DNA of 64,000 nucleotides, taken from positions 4,836,001-4,900,000 of the forward strand of contig NZ_JAPEMM010000001.1 in the NCBI RefSeq assembly GCF_026342735.1. The letters are read 5' to 3'. Of this stretch, positions 56,226-64,000 are shown piece by piece (position 1 is the first letter of the stretch; every line of letters begins with the position of its first letter). Origin of the DNA: Streptomyces sp. NBC_00193 (GTDB taxonomy: Bacteria; Actinomycetota; Actinomycetes; Streptomycetales; Streptomycetaceae). Both the position numbers and the translations under genes were made by a program. The notes under the pieces were generated by a model. That model did not search any database. It was given only the letters and a program-made list of their open reading frames with translations, and had not been told where the DNA came from.

Positions 56226-58860
56226 GCCGGGCGTTGGTGTGCCGGGTGGGCTCGGCGGTCGCCGGGTCCTCGGGCCACGGGTGCTTGGGGTAGCGGCCGC
56301 GGAGCTCGGCGCGGACGGCGCGGTAGCCGCCCTGCCAGAAGGACGCCAGATCGGCGGTGACCGCGGCGGGCCGGCCGGCGGGCGACAGGAGATGGACGAG
56401 TACGGGGACCCCCGCGACCCGGGGGGTCTCGGCCAGCCCGAACAGCTCCTGGAGCTTGACCGCGAGGACGGGCTGCCCGTGCTCGGCGGCGTAGTCGACG
56501 CGGATCCGGGAGCCGCTCGGCACCTCGATCCGCTCCGGGGCCAGCTCGTCGAGCCGGGCGGCCTCGCCCGTGGCCCAGGGCAGCAGCCGGTTCAGCGCCT
56601 GCCCGGCCTCGATCCGCGCGAGGTCGCCGCGGCGGCGGGCCCGCGACAGCTCGGGCTCCAGCCAGTCGTCGGCACGCTCCAGCAGCTCCCCGTCGTCCGC
56701 TACGTCGGGCCAGGGCGGGCCGAGCGTGCGGTGCAGGAATCCGAGCCGGGCCCGGAGCGCCTGCGAGTCCGGGGTCCAGCGCAGCAGGCCGAGCCCCTCG
56801 GTGCGGAGTCCGTCGAGCAGTGCGGCCCTGACGAGGGCGCGGTCGGGGTCGCGCAGCGGGCGTGCGGCGAGCTCGATGGCGCCGAGCCGGGTGACCCTGC
56901 GGGCCACGAGGTCGCCGTCCTCCCAGTGCACCTCTTCGCCCTCGCGGAACAGGTGGCCCGCGGCCGTGCGGGCCGTGTCCTCGTCCAGGAGGGCGGCGAG
57001 CCGGACGCGGGCGGATGCCGAGTGCGGTGGCCTGTCGGCGACTGCGACGGCCAGCCAGGGCGCGCTGCGCATGCCTGACCCCTCGCCGAGCTCGGCCCCG
57101 GTCCCGGAGGCCATGAGGAAGGCCCCCTGGCCCTTGGCCCTGGCGACCCGCTCGGGGAACGCCAGTGCCGCTACGAGCCCGGCGGCGGCGTCGTCGGGTG
57201 CGGCGCCGCTGCCGGGGCTCCGCCCCGGACCCCGCTCCTCAAACGCCGGAGGGGCTGGATCTCGGCTGATGCCGCCTGCAGGGGTCCGGGGTGAAGCCCC
57301 GGTTTCGGGAAGGGGCGGGGTGGGGGAGAGCCCCGCAGGGTCCCGCTCCGCAGCCGCGCGCTCCAGGCGCTTGGCTTCCGCGCGCCAGCGCGATGCGTAC
57401 GGGTCGCCGCCCGCGCGGGCCCGCCGCCAGGCCGCGGCCAGGTCGTCCCCGTACTCCCGCGGCGGCTCCTCGCTGAGGAGGGCCACCAGCTCCGCCGCCC
57501 GACGGGGCCCCAGCGCGGCGGAGCCGTCGAGCAGGGCCCGGGCGAGCCGCGGGTGCAGGCCGAGCCGGGCCATCCGCAGCCCGCGCGGGGTGGGCCGCCC
57601 CGCCGTGGACACCGCGCCCACCGCGAGCAGCACCTCCCGCGCCGCGGCCATCGCTCCGGCCGGCGGCGGATCGAGCAGGGCCAGGCCGGTCGCGTCCGGG
57701 TCGCCCCAGCAGGCGGCCTGGAGGGCGAACTGCGCGAGGTCCGCGATCCGGATCTCGGGGGCGGGGTACGCGGGCAGCCGCCCGTCCTCCGCTTCGGCCC
57801 AGCAGCGGTACACCGTGCCCGGGGCCTCGCGCCCGGCCCGGCCCGCGCGCTGGCGGCCGGCCGCGCGGGACGCCCGTACGGTGGCCAGCGCGCCCAAACC
57901 CCGGGCGTGGTCGACCCGGGGTTCGCGGGCCAGCCCCGAGTCCACGACGATCCGTACGCCGGGCACGGTCAGGCTGGACTCCGCGACGGCGGTGGACAGG
58001 ATGACCCGGCGGTGGGCGGCCGGCGACAGCGCGGCGTCCTGGACGGCGGCCGGAGCGCGGCCGTGTATCTGGAGGACCTCCGCGTCGACCCCGCCGAGCT
58101 GCCCGGCGACCCGGGCGATCTCACCGACGCCGGGCAGAAAGCACAGGACGTCGCCGGAACGTTCCGCCAGCGCCCGCCGCACCACCGAGGCCACGTGCGT
58201 CAGCTGCGCCGGATCCACCCGCATCCCGTGCGGCGGCCGCACCGGGCGGGCCGGCGGGGCCCACACGGTCTCCACCGGGTAGGAGACGCCCGCAGCCTCC
58301 ACCACCGGGGCACCTCCCAGCACCCGGGCCCAGCCGGCCGCGTCCGTGGTCGCCGAGGCCGCGAGGAGCCGCAGCTCCGGGCGCAGGGTCTCCCGTACGT
58401 CCAGGAGGAAGGCGGCGACCGTGTCCGCGTCCAGGTGCCGCTCGTGGCACTCGTCCAGGATGACGAGGTCGGTCCCGGACAGCTCCTGGTCCCGCTGGAG
58501 CCGCTGGAGCAGCACTCCGGTGGTGACCACCTCGATCACGGTGGACGGCCCGACCACCCGCTCGCCGCGCACCGTGAAGCCCACCGAGGCGCCGACCTGC
58601 TCGCCGAGCAGCCAGGCCATCCGGCGGGCCGCGGCGCGGGCGGCGATCCGGCGGGGTTCGGCGACCACGACCCGGCGGCGCGGCCCGCCCCCCACCAGCC
58701 CCGCCAGCACCAGCGGCACCAGCGTGGTCTTGCCGGTGCCGGGCGGGGCGCAGAGCACGGCGGCGCCGTGGGCGTCGAGCGCCGAGACGAGCGCGGGCAG
58801 GGCTTCCCGTACGGGAAGGGAGTCGAGGTCGGCCGTACGGACCGCGCGCTGTCCCGTCAC
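56215..58860 (-). CDS. hrpB: ATP-dependent RNA helicase HrpB
   Basis: 881 residues from the GTG at 58860, 4 nt after the methyltransferase stop. DExH core: Walker A APPGTGKTT, DECH in LVILDECHERHLDAD, SATTD, HGRAP, STAVAESSLTVPGVRIVVDSG, and QRAGRAGREAPGTVYR. The HA2/HrpB-specific C-terminal domains follow (HPWP and RYPKHPWPEDP end). The cellular role of HrpB is poorly known. Odd point: residues about 507-550 (Pro/Gly-rich) are encoded by a copy of the dispersed Streptomyces repeat, in frame. Confidence 0.92.
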   Translation of the reverse strand: MTGQRAVRTADLDSLPVREALPALVSALDAHGAAVLCAPPGTGKTTLVPLVLAGLVGGGPRRRVVVAEPRRIAARAAARRMAWLLGEQVGASVGFTVRGERVVGPSTVIEVVTTGVLLQRLQRDQELSGTDLVILDECHERHLDADTVAAFLLDVRETLRPELRLLAASATTDAAGWARVLGGAPVVEAAGVSYPVETVWAPPARPVRPPHGMRVDPAQLTHVASVVRRALAERSGDVLCFLPGVGEIARVAGQLGGVDAEVLQIHGRAPAAVQDAALSPAAHRRVILSTAVAESSLTVPGVRIVVDSGLAREPRVDHARGLGALATVRASRAAGRQRAGRAGREAPGTVYRCWAEAEDGRLPAYPAPEIRIADLAQFALQAACWGDPDATGLALLDPPPAGAMAAAREVLLAVGAVSTAGRPTPRGLRMARLGLHPRLARALLDGSAALGPRRAAELVALLSEEPPREYGDDLAAAWRRARAGGDPYASRWRAEAKRLERAAAERDPAGLSPTPPLPETGASPRTPAGGISRDPAPPAFEERGPGRSPGSGAAPDDAAAGLVAALAFPERVARAKGQGAFLMASGTGAELGEGSGMRSAPWLAVAVADRPPHSASARVRLAALLDEDTARTAAGHLFREGEEVHWEDGDLVARRVTRLGAIELAARPLRDPDRALVRAALLDGLRTEGLGLLRWTPDSQALRARLGFLHRTLGPPWPDVADDGELLERADDWLEPELSRARRRGDLARIEAGQALNRLLPWATGEAARLDELAPERIEVPSGSRIRVDYAAEHGQPVLAVKLQELFGLAETPRVAGVPVLVHLLSPAGRPAAVTADLASFWQGGYRAVRAELRGRYPKHPWPEDPATAEPTRHTNARLKR
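57211..57339. repeat. Dispersed repeat copy C, in frame inside hrpB
   Basis: GCCGGGGCTCCGCCCCGGAC-CCCGCTCCTCAAACGCCGGA (57211-57250) matches the inner repeat at 28.58-28.63 kb. The following GGTCCGGGGTGAAGCCCCGG and CCCCGCAGGG segments match its right outer arm. The reading frame stays open across it. Confidence 0.8.
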
Positions 58861-58864
58861 CGGA

Positions 58865-59713
58865 TCAGTCCCGCTCGCACACGAAGATCGCCGTACCGGG
58901 GATGAGGTTGCCGCGCAGCGGGGACCAGCCGCCCCACTCCTGGCTGTTCCACGCGGGCCATTCCGGCTCGACCAGGTCGAGGAGGCGGAAGCCGCCCGCG
59001 ACCACGTCCCGTACCCGGTCGCCGAGGGTGCGGTGGTGCTCCACATATACGGCGCGGCCCTGCTCGTCCTGCTCGACGTACGGGGTGCGGTCGAAGTAGG
59101 AGGCGGCGACGGACAGCCCCTCGGGGCCCGGCTCGTCGGGGAAGGCCCAGCGGATGGGATGGGTGACGGAGAAGACCCAGCGGCCGCCGGGGCGCAGGAC
59201 GCGGCGCACCTCGCGCATGACGTTCACGGGGTCGGCGACGAAGGGGACGGCGCCGTAGGCGGAGCAGGCGAGGTCGAAGGAGCCGTCGCGGAAGGGGAGC
59301 CTTCCGGCGTCGGCCTCGACCAGGGGAACGTCGTCGCCGATCCGCAGGGCGTGCTGGAGCTGGCGGTGGGAGAGGTCCAGGGCGACGGGGCGGGCGCCCT
59401 GGGCGGCCAGCCAGCGCGAGCACTGGGCGGCGCCGGCGCCGATCTCCAGGACGTCCTTGCCCTTGAGCGAGGCGACGGGGCCCAGCAGGGCGGCCTCCGC
59501 CTCGTCCAGGCCCTCGGGTCCCCAGACGAAGCGGTCGTCGCCGAGGAAGGCTCCGTGCTCGCTCTGGTAGTCGTCGGCGTTGCGGTCCCACCAGCCCCGG
59601 CTCGCCCGGCTGCTCTCCGCTTCCCCCGCGTCACGCCGCGTGGCCTCGGAATCGTCCTCGGCGGCGGATCCGGCTTCGTACGCCTCTTCGGGGGCGCAGT
59701 CCTCTTGGTTCAT
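58865..59713 (-). CDS. Class I SAM-dependent methyltransferase
   Basis: 282 residues. An acidic 40-residue leader precedes RGWWDRNADDYQSEHGAFLGD, then motif I VLEIGAGAAQCSRWLAAQG, VALDLSHRQL, VEADAGRLPFRDGSFDLACSAYGA and VLRPGGRWVFSV. It is of the ubiquinone/biotin-type methyltransferase group with small-molecule substrates; the true substrate is unknown. It forms an operon with hrpB. Confidence 0.88.
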   Translation of the reverse strand: MNQEDCAPEEAYEAGSAAEDDSEATRRDAGEAESSRASRGWWDRNADDYQSEHGAFLGDDRFVWGPEGLDEAEAALLGPVASLKGKDVLEIGAGAAQCSRWLAAQGARPVALDLSHRQLQHALRIGDDVPLVEADAGRLPFRDGSFDLACSAYGAVPFVADPVNVMREVRRVLRPGGRWVFSVTHPIRWAFPDEPGPEGLSVAASYFDRTPYVEQDEQGRAVYVEHHRTLGDRVRDVVAGGFRLLDLVEPEWPAWNSQEWGGWSPLRGNLIPGTAIFVCERD

Positions 59714-59836
59714 GGGGCCCGTCGTCGTAGTCTGCGAATGTCTGCGGAAAGCGGGCTGGAAGGGCCATCGGCGCCTGCCCGCCCGCTAATTGTGCCGGTT
59801 GTGCGGTGATCCGCCCGAGGTGTGCGCCTTCGCGCA

Positions 59837-59865
59837 TTGACCCTGTCCGGCTGCCCCCGTATGCT
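59837..59865 (+). promoter_or_regulatory. rpsA promoter
   Basis: TTGACC (59837-59842), 17-bp spacer, TATGCT (59860-59865): a near-consensus housekeeping promoter. Transcription from about 59872 gives a leader of about 200 nt before the rpsA start. Confidence 0.75.
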
Positions 59866-60010
59866 ACAAGTTGCGCTGCGAGCCTGTGCTCCTCAGACCT
59901 AGCAGGCTGCGCTTGTATCTGTTGATGTCCCCTCGGTTTTCGAGGCCCCCACCCCGCATTTCGCGGAACTGGGGCTTCCTTGGCTGTCCGGCTTCTTCGG
60001 CAGATGCCGA

Positions 60011-60066
60011 TAAGGGCTCCCGGCGTAGCAGTACCTACGACTTTCTGTCCGTAACCGGAGCCCTTA
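60011..60066 (+). promoter_or_regulatory. rpsA leader hairpin covering the Shine-Dalgarno
   Basis: TAAGGGCTCC (60011-60020) pairs perfectly with GGAGCCCTTA (60057-60066); the 36-nt loop has an inner CGTAG-CAGTAC-CTACG hairpin. The right arm contains GGAG, the only ribosome site ahead of the ATG at 60072. The rest of the 59714-60071 gap holds the promoter and an unstructured-looking leader. Confidence 0.65.
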
Positions 60067-60071
60067 CCCAC

Positions 60072-61589
60072 ATGACGAGCAGCACCGAGACCACCGCCAC
60101 CACTCCGCAGGTTGCGGTCAACGACATCGGTGACGAGGCAGCGTTCCTCGCCGCGATCGACGAGACGATCAAGTACTTCAACGACGGCGACATCGTCGAC
60201 GGCGTCATCGTGAAGGTCGACCGTGACGAGGTTCTCCTCGACATCGGTTACAAGACCGAGGGCGTCATCCCGAGCCGCGAGCTCTCGATCAAGCACGATG
60301 TCGACCCGAACGAGGTCGTCAAGGTCGGCGACGAGATCGAGGCCCTGGTTCTCCAGAAGGAGGACAAGGAAGGCCGTCTGATCCTGTCCAAGAAGCGTGC
60401 GCAGTACGAGCGCGCCTGGGGCACGATCGAGAAGATCAAGGAAGAAGACGGCATCGTCACCGGTACCGTCATCGAGGTCGTCAAGGGTGGTCTCATCCTC
60501 GACATCGGCCTCCGTGGCTTCCTTCCGGCTTCCCTCGTCGAGATGCGTCGCGTCCGCGACCTCCAGCCCTACGTGGGCAAGGAGCTCGAGGCCAAGATCA
60601 TCGAGCTGGACAAGAACCGCAACAACGTGGTCCTGTCCCGCCGTGCCTGGCTCGAGCAGACCCAGTCCGAGGTTCGCCAGACGTTCCTCACCACCCTGCA
60701 GAAGGGTCAGGTCCGCTCCGGCGTCGTTTCCTCGATCGTCAACTTCGGTGCCTTCGTGGACCTGGGTGGCGTCGACGGTCTCGTCCACGTCTCCGAGCTG
60801 TCCTGGAAGCACATCGACCACCCGTCCGAGGTTGTCGAGGTCGGCCAGGAAGTCACCGTCGAGGTCCTCGACGTCGACATGGACCGCGAGCGTGTCTCCC
60901 TGTCGCTGAAGGCGACGCAGGAAGACCCGTGGCAGCAGTTCGCCCGGACGCACCAGATCGGTCAGGTCGTCCCGGGTAAGGTCACCAAGCTGGTTCCGTT
61001 CGGTGCGTTCGTCCGCGTGGACGAGGGCATCGAGGGTCTGGTCCACATCTCCGAGCTGGCCGAGCGCCACGTGGAGATCCCGGAGCAGGTCGTCCAGGTC
61101 AACGACGAGATCTTCGTCAAGGTCATCGACATCGACCTCGAGCGTCGCCGGATCTCGCTGTCGCTGAAGCAGGCCAACGAGTCCTTCGGTGCCGACCCGG
61201 CGTCGGTCGAGTTCGACCCGACCCTGTACGGCATGGCCGCGTCTTACGACGACCAGGGGAACTACATCTACCCCGAGGGCTTCGACCCCGAGACCAACGA
61301 CTGGCTCGAGGGCTTCGACAAGCAGCGCGAAGCCTGGGAGGGCCAGTACGCCGAGGCGCAGCAGCGCTTCGAGCAGCACCAGGCCCAGGTCATCAAGAGC
61401 CGCGAGGCCGACGAGGCCGCCGCTGCCGAGGGTGCGGCCGCTCCGGCCGCGGGCAGCAGCAGCAGCGCCGGTGCGGGCATCTCGGGTGGTTCGTACTCCT
61501 CCGAGGGTGCGGACGAGACCTCTGGCGCCCTGGCGTCCGACGAGGCCCTCGCCGCGCTCCGCGAGAAGCTGGCCGGCGGCCAGAGCTGA
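60072..61589 (+). CDS. rpsA: Ribosomal protein S1
   Basis: 505 residues with four S1 domains (about 35-105, 122-187, 208-276, 293-362); for example GDIVDGVIVKVDRDEVLLDIGYKTEGVIP and SGVVSSIVNFGAFVDLGGVDGLVHVSELS. Actinobacterial S1 has four domains rather than the six of E. coli. The C-terminal 140 residues are acidic and Ser/Ala/Gly-rich. It unfolds mRNA on the 30S subunit. Codon use shows the GAC/AAG/CGT bias of a highly expressed gene. Confidence 0.97.
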   Translation: MTSSTETTATTPQVAVNDIGDEAAFLAAIDETIKYFNDGDIVDGVIVKVDRDEVLLDIGYKTEGVIPSRELSIKHDVDPNEVVKVGDEIEALVLQKEDKEGRLILSKKRAQYERAWGTIEKIKEEDGIVTGTVIEVVKGGLILDIGLRGFLPASLVEMRRVRDLQPYVGKELEAKIIELDKNRNNVVLSRRAWLEQTQSEVRQTFLTTLQKGQVRSGVVSSIVNFGAFVDLGGVDGLVHVSELSWKHIDHPSEVVEVGQEVTVEVLDVDMDRERVSLSLKATQEDPWQQFARTHQIGQVVPGKVTKLVPFGAFVRVDEGIEGLVHISELAERHVEIPEQVVQVNDEIFVKVIDIDLERRRISLSLKQANESFGADPASVEFDPTLYGMAASYDDQGNYIYPEGFDPETNDWLEGFDKQREAWEGQYAEAQQRFEQHQAQVIKSREADEAAAAEGAAAPAAGSSSSAGAGISGGSYSSEGADETSGALASDEALAALREKLAGGQS

Positions 61590-61625
61590 TCGCAGCAGCA
61601 CGGTGTGAGCCGAGCTGATCTTCAC

Positions 61626-61663
61626 CGGTAAGGCCCGTCCCCTCTGGGGGGCGGGCCTTACCG
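61626..61663. terminator. Terminator of rpsA
   Basis: CGGTAAGGCCCG and CGGGCCTTACCG with inner TCCCC/GGGGG steps around TCT: nearly 17 paired bases 36 nt after the stop. Confidence 0.88.
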
Positions 61664-61805
61664 CGTTGTGCGGCCGTGCCGCGGGTTCCGTGCTCCTGTG
61701 AACCATGCCTCGTGCACACCACCTCGTGAATACCGTCAACTGGGGAATGGTCACGGGGCCTTGAGCGTTCTTGCCAGAGAACGCGGCGGAGGAGGAGTGG
61801 TGGCG

Positions 61806-62744
61806 GTGCTTGATCCACAGGGTTTGTACGAATGGGACGCCAAGGGCCTGGCGGTGGCCGACCTGGCGCTCGCCCAGGACTCGGCCGGGCTGGTCATGCT
61901 CTACCACTTCGAGGGGTACATAGACGCGGGCGAGACCGGCGAGCAGATCGTCGAGCGGCTGCTCGACACGCTGCCCCACCAGGTCGTGGCCCGGTTCGAC
62001 GCGGACCGCCTGGTGGACTACCGGGCGCGGCGTCCGCTGCTGACCTTCCAGCGCGACCACTGGACCGAGTTCGAGGAGCCCCTGCTCGAGGTGCGCCTCG
62101 TCCAGGACGCCACGGGCGCGCCCTTCCTGCTGCTGTCCGGCCCCGAGCCGGACGTGGAGTGGGAGCGCTTCGCCGTCGCCGTCCGGCAGATCGTCGAGCG
62201 CCTGGGCGTGCGGCTCTCCGTCAACTTCCACGGCATCCCCATGGGCGTCCCGCACACCCGTCCCGTCGGCATCACCCCGCACGGCAACCGGACCGACCTC
62301 ATGCCGGGACACCGCAGCCCCTTCGACGAGGCCCAGGTCCCCGGCAGCGCCGAGTCGCTCGTCGAGTTCCGCCTCGGCCAGGCCGGGCACGACGTGCTGG
62401 GCGTCGCCGCCCACGTACCGCACTACGTCGCGCGCTCCCCGTATCCCGACGCCGCACTGACCGCCCTGGAGGCGATCACCGCCGCGACGGGGCTGGTCCT
62501 GCCGTCGGTCGCGCACGCGCTGCGCACCGAGGCGCACCGCACGCAGACGGAGATCGACCGGCAGATCCGGGAGGGCGACGAGGAGCTGGTCAGCCTGGTG
62601 CAGGGGCTGGAACACCAGTACGACGCGGCGGCCGGCGCCGAGACCCGGGGCAACATGATCGCGGAGCCCGCGGAGATTCCGTCGGCGGACGAGATCGGCC
62701 TCGAATTCGAGCGGTTCCTGGCGGAGCGCGAGGGCGAGGGCTGA
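61806..62744 (+). CDS. PAC2-family protein (proteasome assembly chaperone-like)
   Basis: 312 residues from the GTG at 61806, with GGAGGAG nine bases before; GTG at 61797 and 61800 are in frame but too close to that site. Motifs: LDPQGLYEW, HFEGYIDAGETGEQIVERLL, GIPMGVPHTRP, and GVAAHVPHYVARSPYPDAAL. PAC2 proteins resemble eukaryotic proteasome assembly chaperones; the actinobacterial role is unproven. Confidence 0.88.
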   Translation: MLDPQGLYEWDAKGLAVADLALAQDSAGLVMLYHFEGYIDAGETGEQIVERLLDTLPHQVVARFDADRLVDYRARRPLLTFQRDHWTEFEEPLLEVRLVQDATGAPFLLLSGPEPDVEWERFAVAVRQIVERLGVRLSVNFHGIPMGVPHTRPVGITPHGNRTDLMPGHRSPFDEAQVPGSAESLVEFRLGQAGHDVLGVAAHVPHYVARSPYPDAALTALEAITAATGLVLPSVAHALRTEAHRTQTEIDRQIREGDEELVSLVQGLEHQYDAAAGAETRGNMIAEPAEIPSADEIGLEFERFLAEREGEG

Positions 62745-62878
62745 GGCACGGGCCTACGGGCCTACGGGTCTACGGGCCTGCGGTGCCTGCCGCCCGTCGG
62801 GGCCTCCGGCGGGGGTTCCGGTCGGGTCCGGTCGGGGGTCTGTACGGAGCCCAGGGCTCGGGGGCTAGTCTGCCGGGC

Positions 62879-63493
62879 ATGTTGAAAGTTGGCCTGACAG
62901 GCGGAATCGGCGCCGGCAAGAGCGAGGTCTCGCGGCTGCTGGCGGGGTACGGGGCGGTCGTCGTGGACGCCGACCGGATCGCGCGGGAGGTCGTGGAGCC
63001 GGGTACGCCCGGGCTCGCGGCGGTGGTGGCCGCCTTCGGGGAGTCCGTACTGACCCCGGAGGGCGGGCTGGACCGGCCCAAGCTGGGGTCGATCGTGTTC
63101 GCCGACCCCGAGAAGCTGCGGATCCTCAACGGGATCGTGCACCCGCTGGTCGGGGCCCGGTCCGCCGAGCTGGAAGCCGCCGCGGGGGCCGACGCCATCG
63201 TGGTGCACGACGTACCGCTGCTCGCGGAGAACGGGCTCGCGCCGCTGTACGACCTGGTCGTCGTCGTGGACGCGGCGCCCGCCACCCAGCTGACCCGGCT
63301 CACGGCCCTGCGGGGCATGGAGGAGTCGGAAGCCCGCGCCCGGATGGCCGCGCAGGCCACGCGGGAACAGCGGCTGGCCGTGGCCACGCTCGTGATCGAC
63401 AACGACGGGCCGCTGGAGGCGCTGGAGCCGCAGGTGCGCAAGGTGTGGGATGAGCTCACCGCGCGGGCGGCGGGGCCTGATGCGGGGGCGTGA
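62879..63493 (+). CDS. coaE: Dephospho-CoA kinase
   Basis: 204 residues: P-loop GLTGGIGAGKSEVSRLL at residue 5, DADRIAREVVEPGTPG, and HDVPLLAENGLAPLYDLVVVVD. It phosphorylates the ribose 3'-OH of dephospho-CoA, the last step of CoA synthesis. Placement near rpsA is usual in actinobacteria. Confidence 0.95.
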   Translation: MLKVGLTGGIGAGKSEVSRLLAGYGAVVVDADRIAREVVEPGTPGLAAVVAAFGESVLTPEGGLDRPKLGSIVFADPEKLRILNGIVHPLVGARSAELEAAAGADAIVVHDVPLLAENGLAPLYDLVVVVDAAPATQLTRLTALRGMEESEARARMAAQATREQRLAVATLVIDNDGPLEALEPQVRKVWDELTARAAGPDAGA

Positions 63494-63559
63494 CGTGTTC
63501 ACGGAATAGCGGGCGGTGCGGGGGGCGTTGAACGCGCCTGTAGAGGGAAGGAACAGACC

Positions 63560-63955
63560 GTGTCCGACACCACGCCGCAGCTCCCGCCGCCGTCGCGGTC
63601 CTCGTCGCCCGAGACGCACGTCATCGACTACCGGGCCGCGGAGCAGCTCCTCGCAGCGCGCGACCCGCGCGGTGCGGTGAAGTTGCTCGACTCGGTCATA
63701 GCCGCCCACCCGGAGAACACGGCGGCCCGGCTGCTGCGCGCCCGGGCCTTCTTCGCCGCCGCCCAATTGCGGCCGGCGGAGCTGGAGTTCGAGATCGTGT
63801 TGGAGCGGGAGCCGGACAACGCGTTCGCCCACTTCGCGCTGGCCCGCACCCACGAGCGCGCCGGCCGGCCGGACCAGGCCCGCAAGCACTTCCGCCTCGC
63901 GGCCGCCCTGGACCCCCAGCCGGACTACCTGGCGGCGGCCCGCTTCGAGAAGTAG
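63560..63955 (+). CDS. Tetratricopeptide-repeat protein
   Basis: 131 residues, GTG start with AAGGAA upstream. A Ser/Pro leader (1-18) is followed by about three TPR units (EQLLAARDPRGAVKLLDSVIAAHPEN, AARLLRARAFFAAAQLRPAELEFEIVLEREPDN, AFAHFALARTHERAGRPDQARKHFRLAAALDP). It is a likely adaptor; the partner is unknown. It sits after coaE, as in other Streptomyces. Confidence 0.85.
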   Translation: MSDTTPQLPPPSRSSSPETHVIDYRAAEQLLAARDPRGAVKLLDSVIAAHPENTAARLLRARAFFAAAQLRPAELEFEIVLEREPDNAFAHFALARTHERAGRPDQARKHFRLAAALDPQPDYLAAARFEK

Positions 63956-63973
63956 CCCGGCCTAGTGGCCGGG
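63956..63973. terminator. Hairpin after the TPR gene
   Basis: CCCGGCC-TAGT-GGCCGGG directly after the stop. The loop holds the stop codon of the convergent frame that enters from the window edge. Confidence 0.6.
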
Positions 63974-64000
63974 GGGCTCGTACGGGGGGATGTCGCGCCC
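63962..64000 (-). CDS. C-terminal end of a minus-strand gene (5' part outside the window)
   Basis: Reading inward from the window edge, the minus strand gives RDIPPYEPPGH followed by TAG (63962-63964), an ending that looks like a Pro-rich protein tail. Too short to name. The convergent hairpin supports a real gene end. Confidence 0.35.
   Translation of the reverse strand, partial: GRDIPPYEPPGH

Noticed and set aside
59631..62615. A 994-codon minus-strand open frame opposite rpsA and the PAC2 gene
   Set aside because: It is the high-GC mirror of two well-supported genes and shows no domain, start site or codon pattern of its own.

Overview
The window is Streptomyces chromosome. It is very GC-rich, uses GTG and ATG starts with many 1-4 nt ATGA/GTGA gene overlaps, and carries Streptomyces-type genes (an S. 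griseus-type trypsin, an SPW_0924-like small protein, a DUF4184 protein) next to core genes (polA, rpsA, coaE, pyk, pdtaR).

Region 1 (1-19.35 kb): after the tail of an RG-rich protein (probably a DEAD-box helicase) and a secreted phosphatase, the window holds a large steroid-degradation locus. The minus-strand operon echA20-ipdA-ipdB-ipdC and the divergent pair of short-chain dehydrogenases keep the order of the Mycobacterium tuberculosis Rv3548c-Rv3553 block (rings C/D). The plus-strand operon hsaE-hsaG-hsaF-kshA-orf76-kshB and the operon hsaA-hsaD-hsaC-hsaB-kstD supply the ring A/B steps. KstD and KshAB open ring B, HsaAB hydroxylates the phenolic secosteroid, HsaC cleaves ring A, HsaD hydrolyses the product, and HsaEFG turns the C5 fragment into pyruvate and propionyl-CoA. 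An IclR-type regulator lies between the operons. The promoters of hsaE and hsaA share a TTCCCGS-NNN-SCGGGAA palindrome, which is proposed here as its operator. No KstR/KstR2 (TetR) gene, side-chain genes or Mce4 uptake genes are visible.

Region 2 (19.35-38.6 kb): mixed genes. These are an acid-phosphatase-like HAD protein, a putative metallopeptidase, a secreted trypsin, a NarL/DesK-type two-component pair, a DUF2975-XRE switch module, chorismate mutase, aminopeptidase N, a desA/desB-like lysine decarboxylase and N-hydroxylase pair without desC/desD, a Tat-exported 5'-nucleotidase, a SIMPL protein, pyruvate kinase, an alpha/beta hydrolase diverging from its TetR regulator, a winged-helix protein behind a SoxR/MerR-type promoter, and an HTH plus LAGLIDADG-like protein.

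Region 3 (38.6-64 kb): core chromosome. It holds a short-arm tRNA with a CAA anticodon, pdtaR, the branched-chain amino-acid ABC transporter livJHMGF, a thioesterase, an FdhF/YdeP molybdoenzyme, polA, DUF4184, a lytic transglycosylase with a Pro/Thr tail, DUF3068, hrpB, a methyltransferase, rpsA with a structured leader, a PAC2 protein, coaE and a TPR protein.

The points most worth following are the IclR operator pair and the small Cys-containing protein between kshA and kshB, the composite palindromic repeat at 28.5 kb with a copy inside the hrpB reading frame, the rpsA leader hairpin that buries the only plausible Shine-Dalgarno, the SoxR-like promoter at 37.3 kb, and the odd tRNA next to the LAGLIDADG-like gene. 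All assignments come from reading the sequence; no database search was run.
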